Positions 36,634-44,631 of a stretch of 64,000 nt of DNA are shown piece by piece. The translations under genes were made by a program, and so were the position numbers. Position 1 is the stretch's first letter. Each line of letters starts with the position of its first letter. Below the pieces are notes generated by a model, which was not told the origin of the DNA, ran no database searches, and saw only the letters and a list, made by a program, of their open reading frames with translations. This DNA comes from Helicobacter valdiviensis (GTDB lineage Bacteria > Campylobacterota > Campylobacteria > Campylobacterales > Helicobacteraceae), in assembly GCF_003245365.1 (NCBI RefSeq), contig NZ_NBIU01000002.1, forward strand, positions 1 to 64,000. The letters run 5' to 3'.

Positions 36634-38115
36634 ATGAAAGAACAGGCAACAATACAATGTCCAAATTGTGGAAATGAAATTAATATTAGTGATATACTTT
36701 ATAAACAACTACAACAGCAAATGGAAGAAGAATTTACCAAAAAACAAGAAGAATTTAGAGCAAAAACCACAAAAGAATTTGAAGAAACTATTAATAATCT
36801 AAGCAAAGAACTAAACGAAAAATCCAACCAAGTAAAAGAGCTAAACCAAGCAAAATTAGAGATTCAAAAACTAAATTTAGAAAAAAACGAATTAGAATCC
36901 AAAATTAAACTAGAAGCACAACAGCAATTTAACACACAATTACAACTAGAAAAAGAAAAAATTGCAAAAGATTTACAAGAGCAAAATGAATTAAAATTTA
37001 AACAAAAAGAAGAGCAATTAGAAGGGCTTAAAAAGAAGCTAGAAGAGGAGCAAACCCAACAAAAACAGCAAATGGAAGAAGAATTTACCAAAAAACAAGA
37101 AGAATTTAGAGCAAAAACCACAAAAGAATTTGAAGAAACTATTAATAATCTAAGCAAAGAACTAAACGAAAAATCCAACCAAGTAAAAGAGCTAAACCAA
37201 GCAAAATTAGAGATTCAAAAACTAAATTTAGAAAAAAACGAATTAGAATCCAAAATTAAACTAGAAGCACAACAGCAATTTAACACACAATTACAACTAG
37301 AAAAAGAAAAAATTGCAAAAGATTTACAAGAGCAAAATGAATTAAAATTTAAACAAAAAGAAGAGCAATTAGAAGGGCTTAAAAAGAAGCTAGAAGAGGC
37401 ACAAAGGAAGGCAGAGCTAGGCTCTCAACAGCTTCAAGGAGAAGTGCAAGAGCAAGCTATTGAAGAGTATTTAAAAGCACAATTTCCTTTTGATAATATT
37501 TTGGAGGTTAAAAAAGGTGTTAGAGGAGGGGATTGTGTGCAAGTAGTGCATACAAGAGAAATGCAAAATTGTGGCAAGATTTATTATGAAAGCAAGAGGA
37601 CAAAAGAGTTTCAAAGAGCTTGGATTGAAAAGTTTAAAGCTGATATGATAGAAAAAGGCGTGGATGTTGGGGTAATGGTAAGTGAAGTTTTGCCTAAAGA
37701 ATTAGAAAGAATGGGGCTAATTGATGGGGTTTATATTTGCACTTTTGAAGAGTTTAAAGGGCTTTCACACATATTGCGTGAGGGGATTATTCAAATGCAC
37801 TTGGTTAAAAAATCAGAAGAAAATAAAAGCGATAAAATGGGATTGCTCTACCATTATCTAACAAGCACAGAATTTAAAATGCAAATTGAATCGATTGTGG
37901 AGGGTTTTAGTCAAATGCAAAGTGATCTTGAGAGTGAAAAAAGAGCTATGCAAAGAATTTGGAAGCAAAGAGAAAAGCAAATAGAAAAAGTCCTAGAAAA
38001 TACCATTGCAATGTATGGTTCTATTAAAGGAATTGCTGGAAATAGCATAGCAAGTGTAAAAAGCTTGGAGCTTGGAGCTTTTTTGGATAAAGGGCAGGGA
38101 AATTTACTAGAATAA
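36634..38115 (+). CDS. DUF2130 protein with zinc ribbon and duplicated coiled coil
   Basis: A 493-residue DUF2130 protein. Residues 10-14 (CPNCG) start a zinc ribbon-like N-terminus. Residues about 27-260 are a highly charged coiled coil made of two identical 112-residue copies (27-138 and 144-255). From about 265 comes the DUF2130 domain with FDNILEVKKGVRGGDC and, 18 residues later, IYYESKRTKEF. The D...ExK pattern with flanking lysines resembles PD-(D/E)xK nucleases, an inference from the motif. Function unknown to me. The long duplicated coil should be prone to length change. Confidence 0.85.
   Translation: MKEQATIQCPNCGNEINISDILYKQLQQQMEEEFTKKQEEFRAKTTKEFEETINNLSKELNEKSNQVKELNQAKLEIQKLNLEKNELESKIKLEAQQQFNTQLQLEKEKIAKDLQEQNELKFKQKEEQLEGLKKKLEEEQTQQKQQMEEEFTKKQEEFRAKTTKEFEETINNLSKELNEKSNQVKELNQAKLEIQKLNLEKNELESKIKLEAQQQFNTQLQLEKEKIAKDLQEQNELKFKQKEEQLEGLKKKLEEAQRKAELGSQQLQGEVQEQAIEEYLKAQFPFDNILEVKKGVRGGDCVQVVHTREMQNCGKIYYESKRTKEFQRAWIEKFKADMIEKGVDVGVMVSEVLPKELERMGLIDGVYICTFEEFKGLSHILREGIIQMHLVKKSEENKSDKMGLLYHYLTSTEFKMQIESIVEGFSQMQSDLESEKRAMQRIWKQREKQIEKVLENTIAMYGSIKGIAGNSIASVKSLELGAFLDKGQGNLLE
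36713..37399 (+). repeat. Perfect tandem repeat, 336 bp twice, period 351 bp
   Basis: Bases 36713-37048 and 37064-37399 are identical by direct comparison, separated by 15 bases; the period is 351 bases (117 codons), so copy number can change without a frameshift. Identity at the base level implies a recent duplication or ongoing homogenisation. Confidence 0.95.
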
Positions 38116-38248
38116 TTAAAAATATTAATCATAACTTATTATTTTGAAATAAAATATTTATCTCATAAAATATTAATTATTTTATTATATAATTCTTAAC
38201 CATTTTTTATTTAAATTTTACTATTTAATTACAAAAGGTTATTAAAAT

Positions 38249-38398
38249 ATGGATAAAAAACAAACTAAAAAAAATTTTATTTTATGGTTTTTTATAGTTG
38301 ATACTCTGCGGGGGGGGGGGGCATTTAGATTATTTAAAACTATTAATTATCTTCTTTTTATAAAAATAAACAAATTTTATTCTATTTACTTAATATAA
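38249..38398 (+). CDS. Mini-ORF containing a 12-G tract
   Basis: A 49-codon frame, MDKKQTKKNFILWFFIVDTLRGGG..., whose middle is a run of 12 G. In the present phase it continues to AFRLFKTINYLLFIKI and stops at 38398. One G less gives RGGGHLDYLKLLIIFFL, one more stops at once. No phase gives a long protein in this sequence. It has a lysine-rich start and hydrophobic stretches. It may be the decayed start of a phase-variable gene. The flanking bases 38116-38248 and 38399-38444 hold nothing else I can support. Confidence 0.3.
   Translation: MDKKQTKKNFILWFFIVDTLRGGGAFRLFKTINYLLFIKINKFYSIYLI
38310..38321 (+). repeat. Homopolymeric G tract (12 G)
   Basis: Twelve consecutive G inside the mini-ORF at 38249, about 124 bases upstream of the chemoreceptor fragment. 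Typical of slipped-strand contingency tracts in this group. Confidence 0.95.
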
Positions 38399-38444
38399 AT
38401 TGGTATAGATTTTATGGGTATATAATTTTTAAAAAAGGTATTTT

Positions 38445-39170
38445 ATGAAATCAATGCATTTAAGGACAAAATTAATTATTATTGGCGTGAGTATATTGGT
38501 TATTATAGGTATTTTAATATTTTTTTTGGAAGATACAAGTGGATTAGAAAATGAGGCGAGATATTTACAAAATGAAAGTGTAAAATTAGCAAATAAAATG
38601 CAAGAGAGAGCTTTGCAATCTACGCAAACTTCACAAGATGAAATGTTTTTAAAAGATAGCAAGAGTAATAAGCAAATTCTTTTGGGAACTTTTAAAAATT
38701 TGCTAGATTCTAGTGAAAACATTAAATTTTCTTATCTTTATATGCCTAATGAAGATTCGATGATTATTGCAAAAAAATCAGATGATAAGCAAAATGTGCT
38801 ACTTGCAAAAGCACAAAAAGAAGCAGTGGATTTTCATTCTATTGAAGAAAGTATAAAAAGCAAAAAGCTTTCCTATGGAGATTTAGAAGAGTTTGATATT
38901 AAAGGTAATAAGATTTTTGGTAGGAATATAGTTACTCCTATTTTAAATGAAAAAAACGAGGTTGTTGCACTATTGGGAACTATTGTGAATTTAAATCAGG
39001 GTGCAAAAGGAAGCGATAAAGAAAGTAAGGATAATTATTTTAGAAAGATGGATGATTATTTGGATGATTTTAGTGTTAAAAAATATGAATTTTGGAAATA
39101 TTTAAAAGGCTATAATTTTTGGCAGGAATTTAAAGGCTTTTTGTGTAGATATTGTAATATGTTTGATTAA
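38445..39170 (+). pseudogene. Chemoreceptor N-terminal fragment
   Basis: A 241-codon frame starting MKSMHLRTKLIIIGVSILVIIG, a typical chemoreceptor first membrane helix, followed by about 170 residues of a Cache-like periplasmic domain (FSYLYMPNEDSMIIAKK, IFGRNIVTPILNEKNEVVALLG). It then runs into an unrelated tail (FWKYLKGYNFWQEFKGFLCRYCNMFD) and stops. The second membrane helix, HAMP and signalling domain are all missing, so it cannot signal as a normal receptor. It is most likely a truncated gene, although the frame itself is intact and a secreted or membrane-anchored sensor cannot be excluded. Confidence 0.7.
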
Positions 39171-39440
39171 AATAAAATCAAAGTTTAATGAAAACTATCA
39201 TTTTGGTATAAAATTTAAAAGTGTTGAATTAAAATGTAGTAGCAAAACATTAAGTTTAGAAAATAAAATTGTTATTAAGAATTTAAATCCTAATTTTGCA
39301 GGGGAGGGGAGGATTTTAGATTGTTTATAGGGGTTAATTATCCACTTTTTCTTCTATGAGATAAAATTTATTCTATCTTCTTGAAATGAGCCAAATGTAA
39401 TTTTTATTTGTATAAATTTTAAAAATTCTAAAAAATGTAT
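39171..39440. other. Degraded spacer with a possible protein remnant
   Basis: No complete gene. One frame stays open from the end of the receptor fragment to a TAG at about 39330 (ending NLNPNFAGEGRILDCL) and reads like protein, but it has no start. It may be another remnant. Confidence 0.3.
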
Positions 39441-39610
39441 ATGAAATCATTGCGTTTAGAGCGAAATTAACAATAATAGTTAGTGTAGTTGTGTTTGTTA
39501 TTATGGGTGTTTTAACTATGCTTGTATCTTTAAAAACTTCAAGCAACTTATAGAGTGAAGCACAAGATTAGCAAATAGGGTGCAAGGAGTAATTTTGCAA
39601 TCTTTTGTGG
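39441..39610 (+). pseudogene. Second, badly decayed chemoreceptor N-terminus
   Basis: Starting at the ATG at 39441 the sequence reads MKSLRL. After one missing base it continues AKLTIIVSVVVFVIMGVLTMLVSLKTSSNL, then a stop codon, SEAQD, another lesion and LANRVQGVILQS. This aligns with the start of the receptor fragment at 38445 (MKSMHLRTKLIIIGVSILVIIG... LENEA... KLANKM...ALQS). At least three lesions disable it. The bases 39611-39792 after it contain nothing recognisable. Confidence 0.7.
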
Positions 39611-39792
39611 TTGTTATGGTTTTAAGAGGGTGTTAGGGTTTCTATGAATTTAAATAGTAAGTGGAATTATTAAAGTTATAAAATTTATACAAAAACTTTT
39701 AAAGTTTTATGCTAAAACATCTATAGAACTACCAATGAAAATCTTAAATCTAAGATGAAGCACTATAAAATTCCTCCAAAATTTTTAAGAAT

Positions 39793-42087
39793 TCATTGAG
39801 ATATATTTTGTAATAGATACATAAAATAGGCTTGCCCATAGCTAATTCCCCCATCATTGCATGGGATTTGATGGTTTAGATAGACTTTAAAGGGTGCAAG
39901 TTCTTTTATGGTAAGTTCGCTTAAGAGTGCATTAGCAAAGCAGCCCCCACTTAAAGCTATGCTTACTTTTTCTTTTGTAGCGTGGCAAATCACTTCTTTA
40001 ATGACTTTTGCTAGAGTATAGTGGAAATTAAGTGCAATTTGTTCTAGTGGAATTTTATTTAAATCTTTTGTGATTTGTTTTATCATAGTGTGCCAATGCA
40101 CTATGCCATTTTCAAAGCTAAAAGAATAGGGGATAGCTTTGGTTTTGCATTCCATTACTAAAGATTGCAAAATGCTTCCAGCCTCACCCTCATAGCTATT
40201 ATTTTTACAAACTCCTAAAATTGCTCCTACCATATCAAAAAGCCTTCCCACAGAAGAGCAGATGGGTGTGATTTTAGAAAAATGTAAAGAGTAAAAAACC
40301 TCTAATTCTTCTTTGCTAAATTCTTTTAAAAGTGGAAGTTTTAAAGTTGTATAATCTTCTTGAAAACTTGCAAATAAGCCTTCTAGTCCAAGCCTTCTAA
40401 TATCTTTGATGGCATTTTCCCCACCTAAAAGTTTAAAAGGAGCAAAAGAGCCAATTCTTTTGAATTCTAAAGGTGTTTTAGGATTCCATTCTAAAAATTC
40501 TCCCCCCCAAATTTTACCATCACTTCCATATCCAGTGCCATCAAAAATCACTCCAATTGTTTTGTTTTGGATTTGATTTTCAGCAATATTTGAAAGAAGA
40601 TGAGCAAAATGGTGTTGCACTTCTATGCTTTGTTTGCCTTCTAAAAGATTGCGTTGGTGGTAGCGTGGGTGCAAATCAAGCACATAAGTTTTTGGAGTGC
40701 TTTTGTAGGTTTTGCTAAAAAGTTCTAGTGTGTTTTTGAAATTTAAAAAAGTATCTAGCGTGTTTAAATCCCCAAGATGTGGGCTAAGTAAGGTTCTATG
40801 TGAATGGCAAAAGCAAAAAGTAGATTTTTGCTCCGCACCTAAAGAGGCAAAATCTTCTTTAGTTTCTATTTTGCAAAGGGTGCTAATATCTAGTGCATAG
40901 CCTCTAGCCCTGCGTAAAATTTGTTCTTTGCCATCAATAATTTGCACCAAAGAATCATCTATGGCATTTAAAATATCACGGTTATAAAAAAGCACCCCAT
41001 CACATACGCAAGAAAGTTTTTTACTAAGTTCGCTAAAGTTTTTAATAATAGGTTCTCCACTTAAATTTGCACTTGTAAAGATGAGAGGATTTTTAAATTC
41101 TCTTAAAAGCAGGTGGTGTATAGGGCTATAGGGTAAAATCACTCCTAGAGTTTTTAAAGAGGGTGCAATTACATCTAAAGGGAGCAAATTTGCTTCTTTT
41201 TTTAGTTTGCGTGAAAGTAAAATGGGGGCTTTAGGGGAGCTAAGAAGTGTAATTTCTTCTTCTTGTAAGTCTAGTATTTCTTGTAATTTAGAAATATTTT
41301 CAAACATTAAAGCAAAAGGCTTAGATTTACGATTTTTACGCTCTCTTAAGCGTTTTATAGCTTCTTTATTGTAAGCATCACAAACTAGAGCATACCCTCC
41401 TATACCCTTTAGAGCAAGAATTTCCCCCCTTTTTAGTGCCGCAATAGCTTCTTGCAAAGGATTTTCTTGCAAAGGAAGGGAGATTTTAGAATCTAAAAGA
41501 TCTGTATTTTTAAGTTCTTTTGTAAAATAAAGCTTTGGACCACATTCTTTGCAACAATTAATTTCAGAATGGAATCTTCTAGAATTTATATCTTCATATT
41601 CTTCTTTGCAGGTTTTACACATTTTAAAATCTCTCATAGAGGTTTTTTCTCTATCGTAGGGGAGAGAATGGATAAGACTATAACGCCCACCACAATTTGT
41701 GCAACTTATGAAAGGATATAAATAACGCCTATCTTTTGGATTTAAAAATTCTTTTAAACATTCTTTGCATAATGCAATATCAGCAGGAATAATTGCAGTT
41801 TTTTTGTCTAAATCTTGACTTTTTAGGATTTGAAAATCACAAAAATCTTCATAAGATGGGATATTTTGTTTATGAAATTTTTGAATGAGGGCGGCTTTTG
41901 GAGGATTGTTTAAGAGTGTATTACAAAAATCTTCAAGTTTTTTTGTATCTTTGTTTTGAGCGATAATTAAAACACCCTTAGAATTGTTTAGACAATAGCC
42001 TTTAATGCCATATTTTAAAGCCATTTTTTGCACGAAAGGACGAAAACCTACACCTTGGACAATTCCTTCAATTTGTATTTTTAGCAT
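39793..42087 (-). CDS. hypF: Carbamoyltransferase HypF (hydrogenase maturation)
   Basis: A 764-residue HypF that makes the thiocarbamate used to build the cyanide ligands of [NiFe] hydrogenase. Domains in order: acylphosphatase-like (1-90, GIVQGVGFRPFVQ), two zinc fingers (about 105-190, CKECLKEF...CTNCGGRY, CKTCKEEY...CCKECGPK), a YrdC-like domain (about 205-385, REKNRKSKPFALM, FTSANLSGEPI), and the Kae1-like C-terminal domain with HHFAHLLSNIAEN, GVIFDGTGYGSDG and ALSGGCFAN. Length normal. No other hyp or hydrogenase gene is adjacent. Confidence 0.95.
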   Translation of the reverse strand: MLKIQIEGIVQGVGFRPFVQKMALKYGIKGYCLNNSKGVLIIAQNKDTKKLEDFCNTLLNNPPKAALIQKFHKQNIPSYEDFCDFQILKSQDLDKKTAIIPADIALCKECLKEFLNPKDRRYLYPFISCTNCGGRYSLIHSLPYDREKTSMRDFKMCKTCKEEYEDINSRRFHSEINCCKECGPKLYFTKELKNTDLLDSKISLPLQENPLQEAIAALKRGEILALKGIGGYALVCDAYNKEAIKRLRERKNRKSKPFALMFENISKLQEILDLQEEEITLLSSPKAPILLSRKLKKEANLLPLDVIAPSLKTLGVILPYSPIHHLLLREFKNPLIFTSANLSGEPIIKNFSELSKKLSCVCDGVLFYNRDILNAIDDSLVQIIDGKEQILRRARGYALDISTLCKIETKEDFASLGAEQKSTFCFCHSHRTLLSPHLGDLNTLDTFLNFKNTLELFSKTYKSTPKTYVLDLHPRYHQRNLLEGKQSIEVQHHFAHLLSNIAENQIQNKTIGVIFDGTGYGSDGKIWGGEFLEWNPKTPLEFKRIGSFAPFKLLGGENAIKDIRRLGLEGLFASFQEDYTTLKLPLLKEFSKEELEVFYSLHFSKITPICSSVGRLFDMVGAILGVCKNNSYEGEAGSILQSLVMECKTKAIPYSFSFENGIVHWHTMIKQITKDLNKIPLEQIALNFHYTLAKVIKEVICHATKEKVSIALSGGCFANALLSELTIKELAPFKVYLNHQIPCNDGGISYGQAYFMYLLQNISQ

Positions 42088-42181
42088 TTTTACACTTTTT
42101 GGAAAATTTTAGCCTAGATTGTATCTAAAATCTTTTAAAGCGAGTTTGAAAAGTAAAGGCTACTTTTATTAAAATTGTTTT

Positions 42182-42213
42182 AAAAAGTATCTAAGCCTAA
42201 CTAGACTTAGATA
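42182..42213 (-). terminator. Rho-independent terminator after the thioredoxin gene
   Basis: Inverted repeat TATCTAAG/CTTAGATA with a 10-base loop, 12 bases after the stop codon. On the minus strand it is followed by CTTTTTAAAA. Confidence 0.65.
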
Positions 42214-42224
42214 AAGTAGAAAAA

Positions 42225-42545
42225 TTAAGCATTAATAGCGTTTTTGATACCCTCTTCAATAAGAGCTTTAGAATCAGGCTCTACTAAACGCTCACCCACT
42301 TCTACTCCATTCTTGTAGAAAATCAAAGTAGGAATTCTTCTTACTTTTAGTTCATCTTTTAGGGCTTCTTCCTCATCTGCCATAATTGCATAAAACTTTA
42401 CATCTTTACTATAATCTTGTGCTAGCATTCCCATAATAGGTTCAATTTTTCTGCAATCAGGACACCAAGGAGCTCCAATGGCTACTAGAGTTACACCCTC
42501 TTTAATTGCATTAGAAAAAGTTTCTTTTGTTAGTTTTTCCATCAT
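42225..42545 (-). CDS. Thioredoxin-like protein with CPDC active site
   Basis: A 106-residue thioredoxin fold protein. The active site is C28-P-D-C31 in APWCPDCRKIEPIM instead of the usual CGPC. The cis-proline region RRIPTLIFYKNG is conserved. A thioredoxin with the same CPDC site is known as Trx2/TrxC in H. pylori. No signal peptide, so cytoplasmic. Two adjacent ATGs begin the frame; AAGGA lies before the first. A GTAAC-TTT-GTTAC palindrome stands about 80 bases upstream. Confidence 0.9.
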   Translation of the reverse strand: MMEKLTKETFSNAIKEGVTLVAIGAPWCPDCRKIEPIMGMLAQDYSKDVKFYAIMADEEEALKDELKVRRIPTLIFYKNGVEVGERLVEPDSKALIEEGIKNAINA

Positions 42546-42622
42546 TTTTAATCCTTTTATTAAAATTACTCTGTAATTGTTAGCAAATTTTACTTAAATT
42601 ATCTAAAAGTTTAAAAAATCTT

Positions 42623-42635
42623 GTAACTTTGTTAC
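42623..42635. promoter_or_regulatory. Palindrome GTAAC-N3-GTTAC upstream of the thioredoxin gene
   Basis: GTAACTTTGTTAC, identical base for base to the palindrome at 54695-54707 upstream of the sulfide:quinone reductase-like gene. Probably a binding site for a shared regulator. A weak GATAAT on the minus strand at 42598-42603 could be the -10. Confidence 0.4.
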
Positions 42636-42806
42636 GCTAAACTTACAAAATTAACCCTTAAACAGAATATAAAATGTCTTTAGAGGTATTATTATGAGAT
42701 TTACATAATTTTAACAACTATAAATGTAGTTATCATAGGAGCTTATAAGGGTAAGATATTAGGTTATTTTGTAAGCATTTATAATTATTTAAAGATTAAT
42801 TGTATT

Positions 42807-43847
42807 TTATGCCCTTATCTCCTTATCTTTACTCTTTAACACTTCTTTTAAAATACCATCACTTTTAGTTTCTATATAAGGATTATTCGTTAAATTCAAT
42901 CCTCTTTTATTTTGTAATTCTTGATTTTCTTTTTCTAGCTTTTCTCTTTGTTCTAACATATCAAAAAAGCTTTGTGTGCTATCAAGATTAGAACTTAAAG
43001 AAGTTAAGAGTTCGTTGGTAGAATGGTATTTAAAGGAAAATGAAGAGGCACTTAATATATCATTTCCTTTCCAAGACACTGTAAAATCGTCAATCTTGTA
43101 AGAATTGCCTATTTCTCCTCCTAAAGTATACAAGTATCTTTGGGTGGTTTGAAGATCTTTTTGAATACTTTCTTTTTGTTCTTTGGGTAAAACATTGTAG
43201 AATTCGGCAAGTTTAAAAAAACTTTCAAAACTATCTGCTAAACTACTATCAGAACCTTGTTGAATATAGAGTTGTCCTTTTTGATTTGTATCTTCTGTAT
43301 TATTTAACAATGTTTCAATAAGTTCTTGATTGTTTGTATTTTTTGTATTATCTCTTGTCAGTTTTAAAGTTGTGATTAAATTTTGATGACTTATATTGCT
43401 ATCTTGAAGAGCGTTCATTAGAAATTTCGCATCATTTAGCATTTCTTGAAATTCTTTGCTGTCTTCTTTTTTTGTTTTGTAAACATTTTGTAGGATATCG
43501 TAAACTTTATCAAGTAAAATATTTTTTGAGATTTCAAATTCATCCTTTGAAGGCATAGAAACATTGTCTTTTAAATATTGTATTTTTTTTAATTTATTTT
43601 CAAGTTGGGTGTTGCCATCTTCTAGTGTGGCAATAAATTCTGGAGGTGTTGGATGTGTATAAGGTTCAGAAAGGAGAGTTTTTATTTTTTGTTTTACATC
43701 TTGATTGTTATCTTGATAATTGCTTTGTTCTTGTGAGATAAAAACATCATCTTGAGTATTAGAAGCTTTAGGGTTAGAAGTCTTATATAGGCTTGTGTAA
43801 GCCCCATTTAAAACATAATTGTTATAAGTATTAGATACACTTGCCAT
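42807..43847 (-). CDS. Unknown protein, intact copy of a mosaic paralogue pair
   Basis: A 346-residue, mainly helical, hydrophilic protein without signal peptide or membrane segment. I recognise no family. The first 37 residues (MASVSNTYNNYVLNGAYTSLYKTSNPK...) and the last 70 (STNELLTSLSSNLDSTQSFF...KEVLKSKDKEIRA) are nearly identical to a second, broken copy at 44632-45622, while the middle differs completely. The C-terminus is a predicted coiled coil. The leader AAGGGG precedes the ATG. The lack of a Sec signal and the Ser/Asn-rich N-terminus would allow export by another route, but that is only a guess. Confidence 0.75.
   Translation of the reverse strand: MASVSNTYNNYVLNGAYTSLYKTSNPKASNTQDDVFISQEQSNYQDNNQDVKQKIKTLLSEPYTHPTPPEFIATLEDGNTQLENKLKKIQYLKDNVSMPSKDEFEISKNILLDKVYDILQNVYKTKKEDSKEFQEMLNDAKFLMNALQDSNISHQNLITTLKLTRDNTKNTNNQELIETLLNNTEDTNQKGQLYIQQGSDSSLADSFESFFKLAEFYNVLPKEQKESIQKDLQTTQRYLYTLGGEIGNSYKIDDFTVSWKGNDILSASSFSFKYHSTNELLTSLSSNLDSTQSFFDMLEQREKLEKENQELQNKRGLNLTNNPYIETKSDGILKEVLKSKDKEIRA
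42815..43019. repeat. 3' conserved block of the paralogue pair, copy A (copy B 44640-44844)
   Basis: 205 bases that align without gaps to 44640-44844 and differ at only a handful of positions. It encodes the shared C-terminal coiled coil. Confidence 0.9.
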
Positions 43848-43893
43848 TGCTAAACCCCTTTATTATGATTTATTTATAAAGGAGTAAGCAAAA
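43738..43893. repeat. 5' conserved block of the paralogue pair, copy A (copy B 45513-45668)
   Basis: 156 bases that align without gaps to 45513-45668 with only a few differences. It covers the first 37 codons, the ribosome site and about 45 bases of promoter (including CATAAT as possible -10 on the minus strand). Confidence 0.9.
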
Positions 43894-43901
43894 AGCATTC
43901 C

Positions 43902-44387
43902 TTATCTAAAATATTTAATATTGGCTTTGTCTGATTTTATCCAGCTAGATACATTGCTCAAATTGTTAATTCTAGTTTGAGCATCTTTATATAAATCACG
44001 CATATGAATATAGTCGTTTTTATTGATAGCGACAATTTTTACTGAAATTTTGTTAGTTCTGAAGTTGTAAGTGGTTTCAACTGCTCCAATCTCATTGGGT
44101 AGTAAATTAATATAAATCGAATCAATATAATTTTCTAAGGTAATTGGGTAATATGCTGTATAGCGTATATTTTGTCCAGAATTATTAACTACTCCATATT
44201 GTTTGATAAATTTTCTATTCACATACGCCCCTCCCACAATCTCATTCATTTCTTGATTGCTAAGAGCTTTCACCCCTAATGAACTTTCATTAGCTTTTCC
44301 ATTAGTAGCAAGAGAGATTAAGTCTGTTGCATTGGCTCCACTTATAAGTCCTAAAGCTATAAGACTACCACATAACAATTTTTTCAT
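43902..44387 (-). CDS. Secreted protein with LSNQEMNEIVGG leader-like motif
   Basis: A 161-residue protein with a clear Sec signal peptide (MKKLLCGSLIALGLISGANA) and a strong AAGGAG site. After about 20 further residues comes ALSNQEMNEIVGGAYV, which has the shape of the double-glycine leader of bacteriocins (L-S-x-x-E-M/L-x-x-I-x-G-G). The rest is a soluble domain of about 105 residues, with no cysteine. No family recognised. It lies between the two mosaic paralogues on the same strand. Similar Sec-plus-GG-like motifs are known in small secreted proteins that are not bacteriocins, so function stays open. Confidence 0.75.
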   Translation of the reverse strand: MKKLLCGSLIALGLISGANATDLISLATNGKANESSLGVKALSNQEMNEIVGGAYVNRKFIKQYGVVNNSGQNIRYTAYYPITLENYIDSIYINLLPNEIGAVETTYNFRTNKISVKIVAINKNDYIHMRDLYKDAQTRINNLSNVSSWIKSDKANIKYFR

Positions 44388-44433
44388 TGTAACTCCTTGT
44401 AAAATATAAGATACAAATTCATTCTATCTAAAG

Positions 44434-44465
44434 CTTAATCATAAAACAACTATATTATGATTAAG
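44434..44465. promoter_or_regulatory. Inverted repeat upstream of the GG-motif gene
   Basis: A perfect 11-bp inverted repeat (CTTAATCATAA and its complement) with a 10-base spacer, 47 bases upstream of the start codon. No T tail on either side, so an operator is more likely than a terminator. Confidence 0.45.
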
Positions 44466-44631
44466 TTATTAGTTTTTATAGGATTGTTTCTAAATAACTC
44501 ACTTTAAGAAAATTAAACTCCAGTATGGTTTGTTTTAAAGAAGAAAAAGGATATTTATAGCAAGAAAAGATAGAAAACCCCCTATTATTAAAAAACTAGA
44601 ATTCCCCAATAGGAGCTTCTTTAAATAGCCC

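Noticed and set aside
36864-37178. 104-codon minus-strand frame rich in Ser, Phe and Cys
   Set aside because: It is the antisense of the low-complexity coiled-coil repeat and has no ribosome site or protein-like sequence.
36713-37399. Possible repeat array or CRISPR
   Set aside because: Only two long identical units inside an intact coding frame; no short spaced repeats and no cas genes.
42700-42760. Small inverted repeat AACTA/TAGTT as terminator of the paralogue gene
   Set aside because: Only five base pairs and no convincing T tail.
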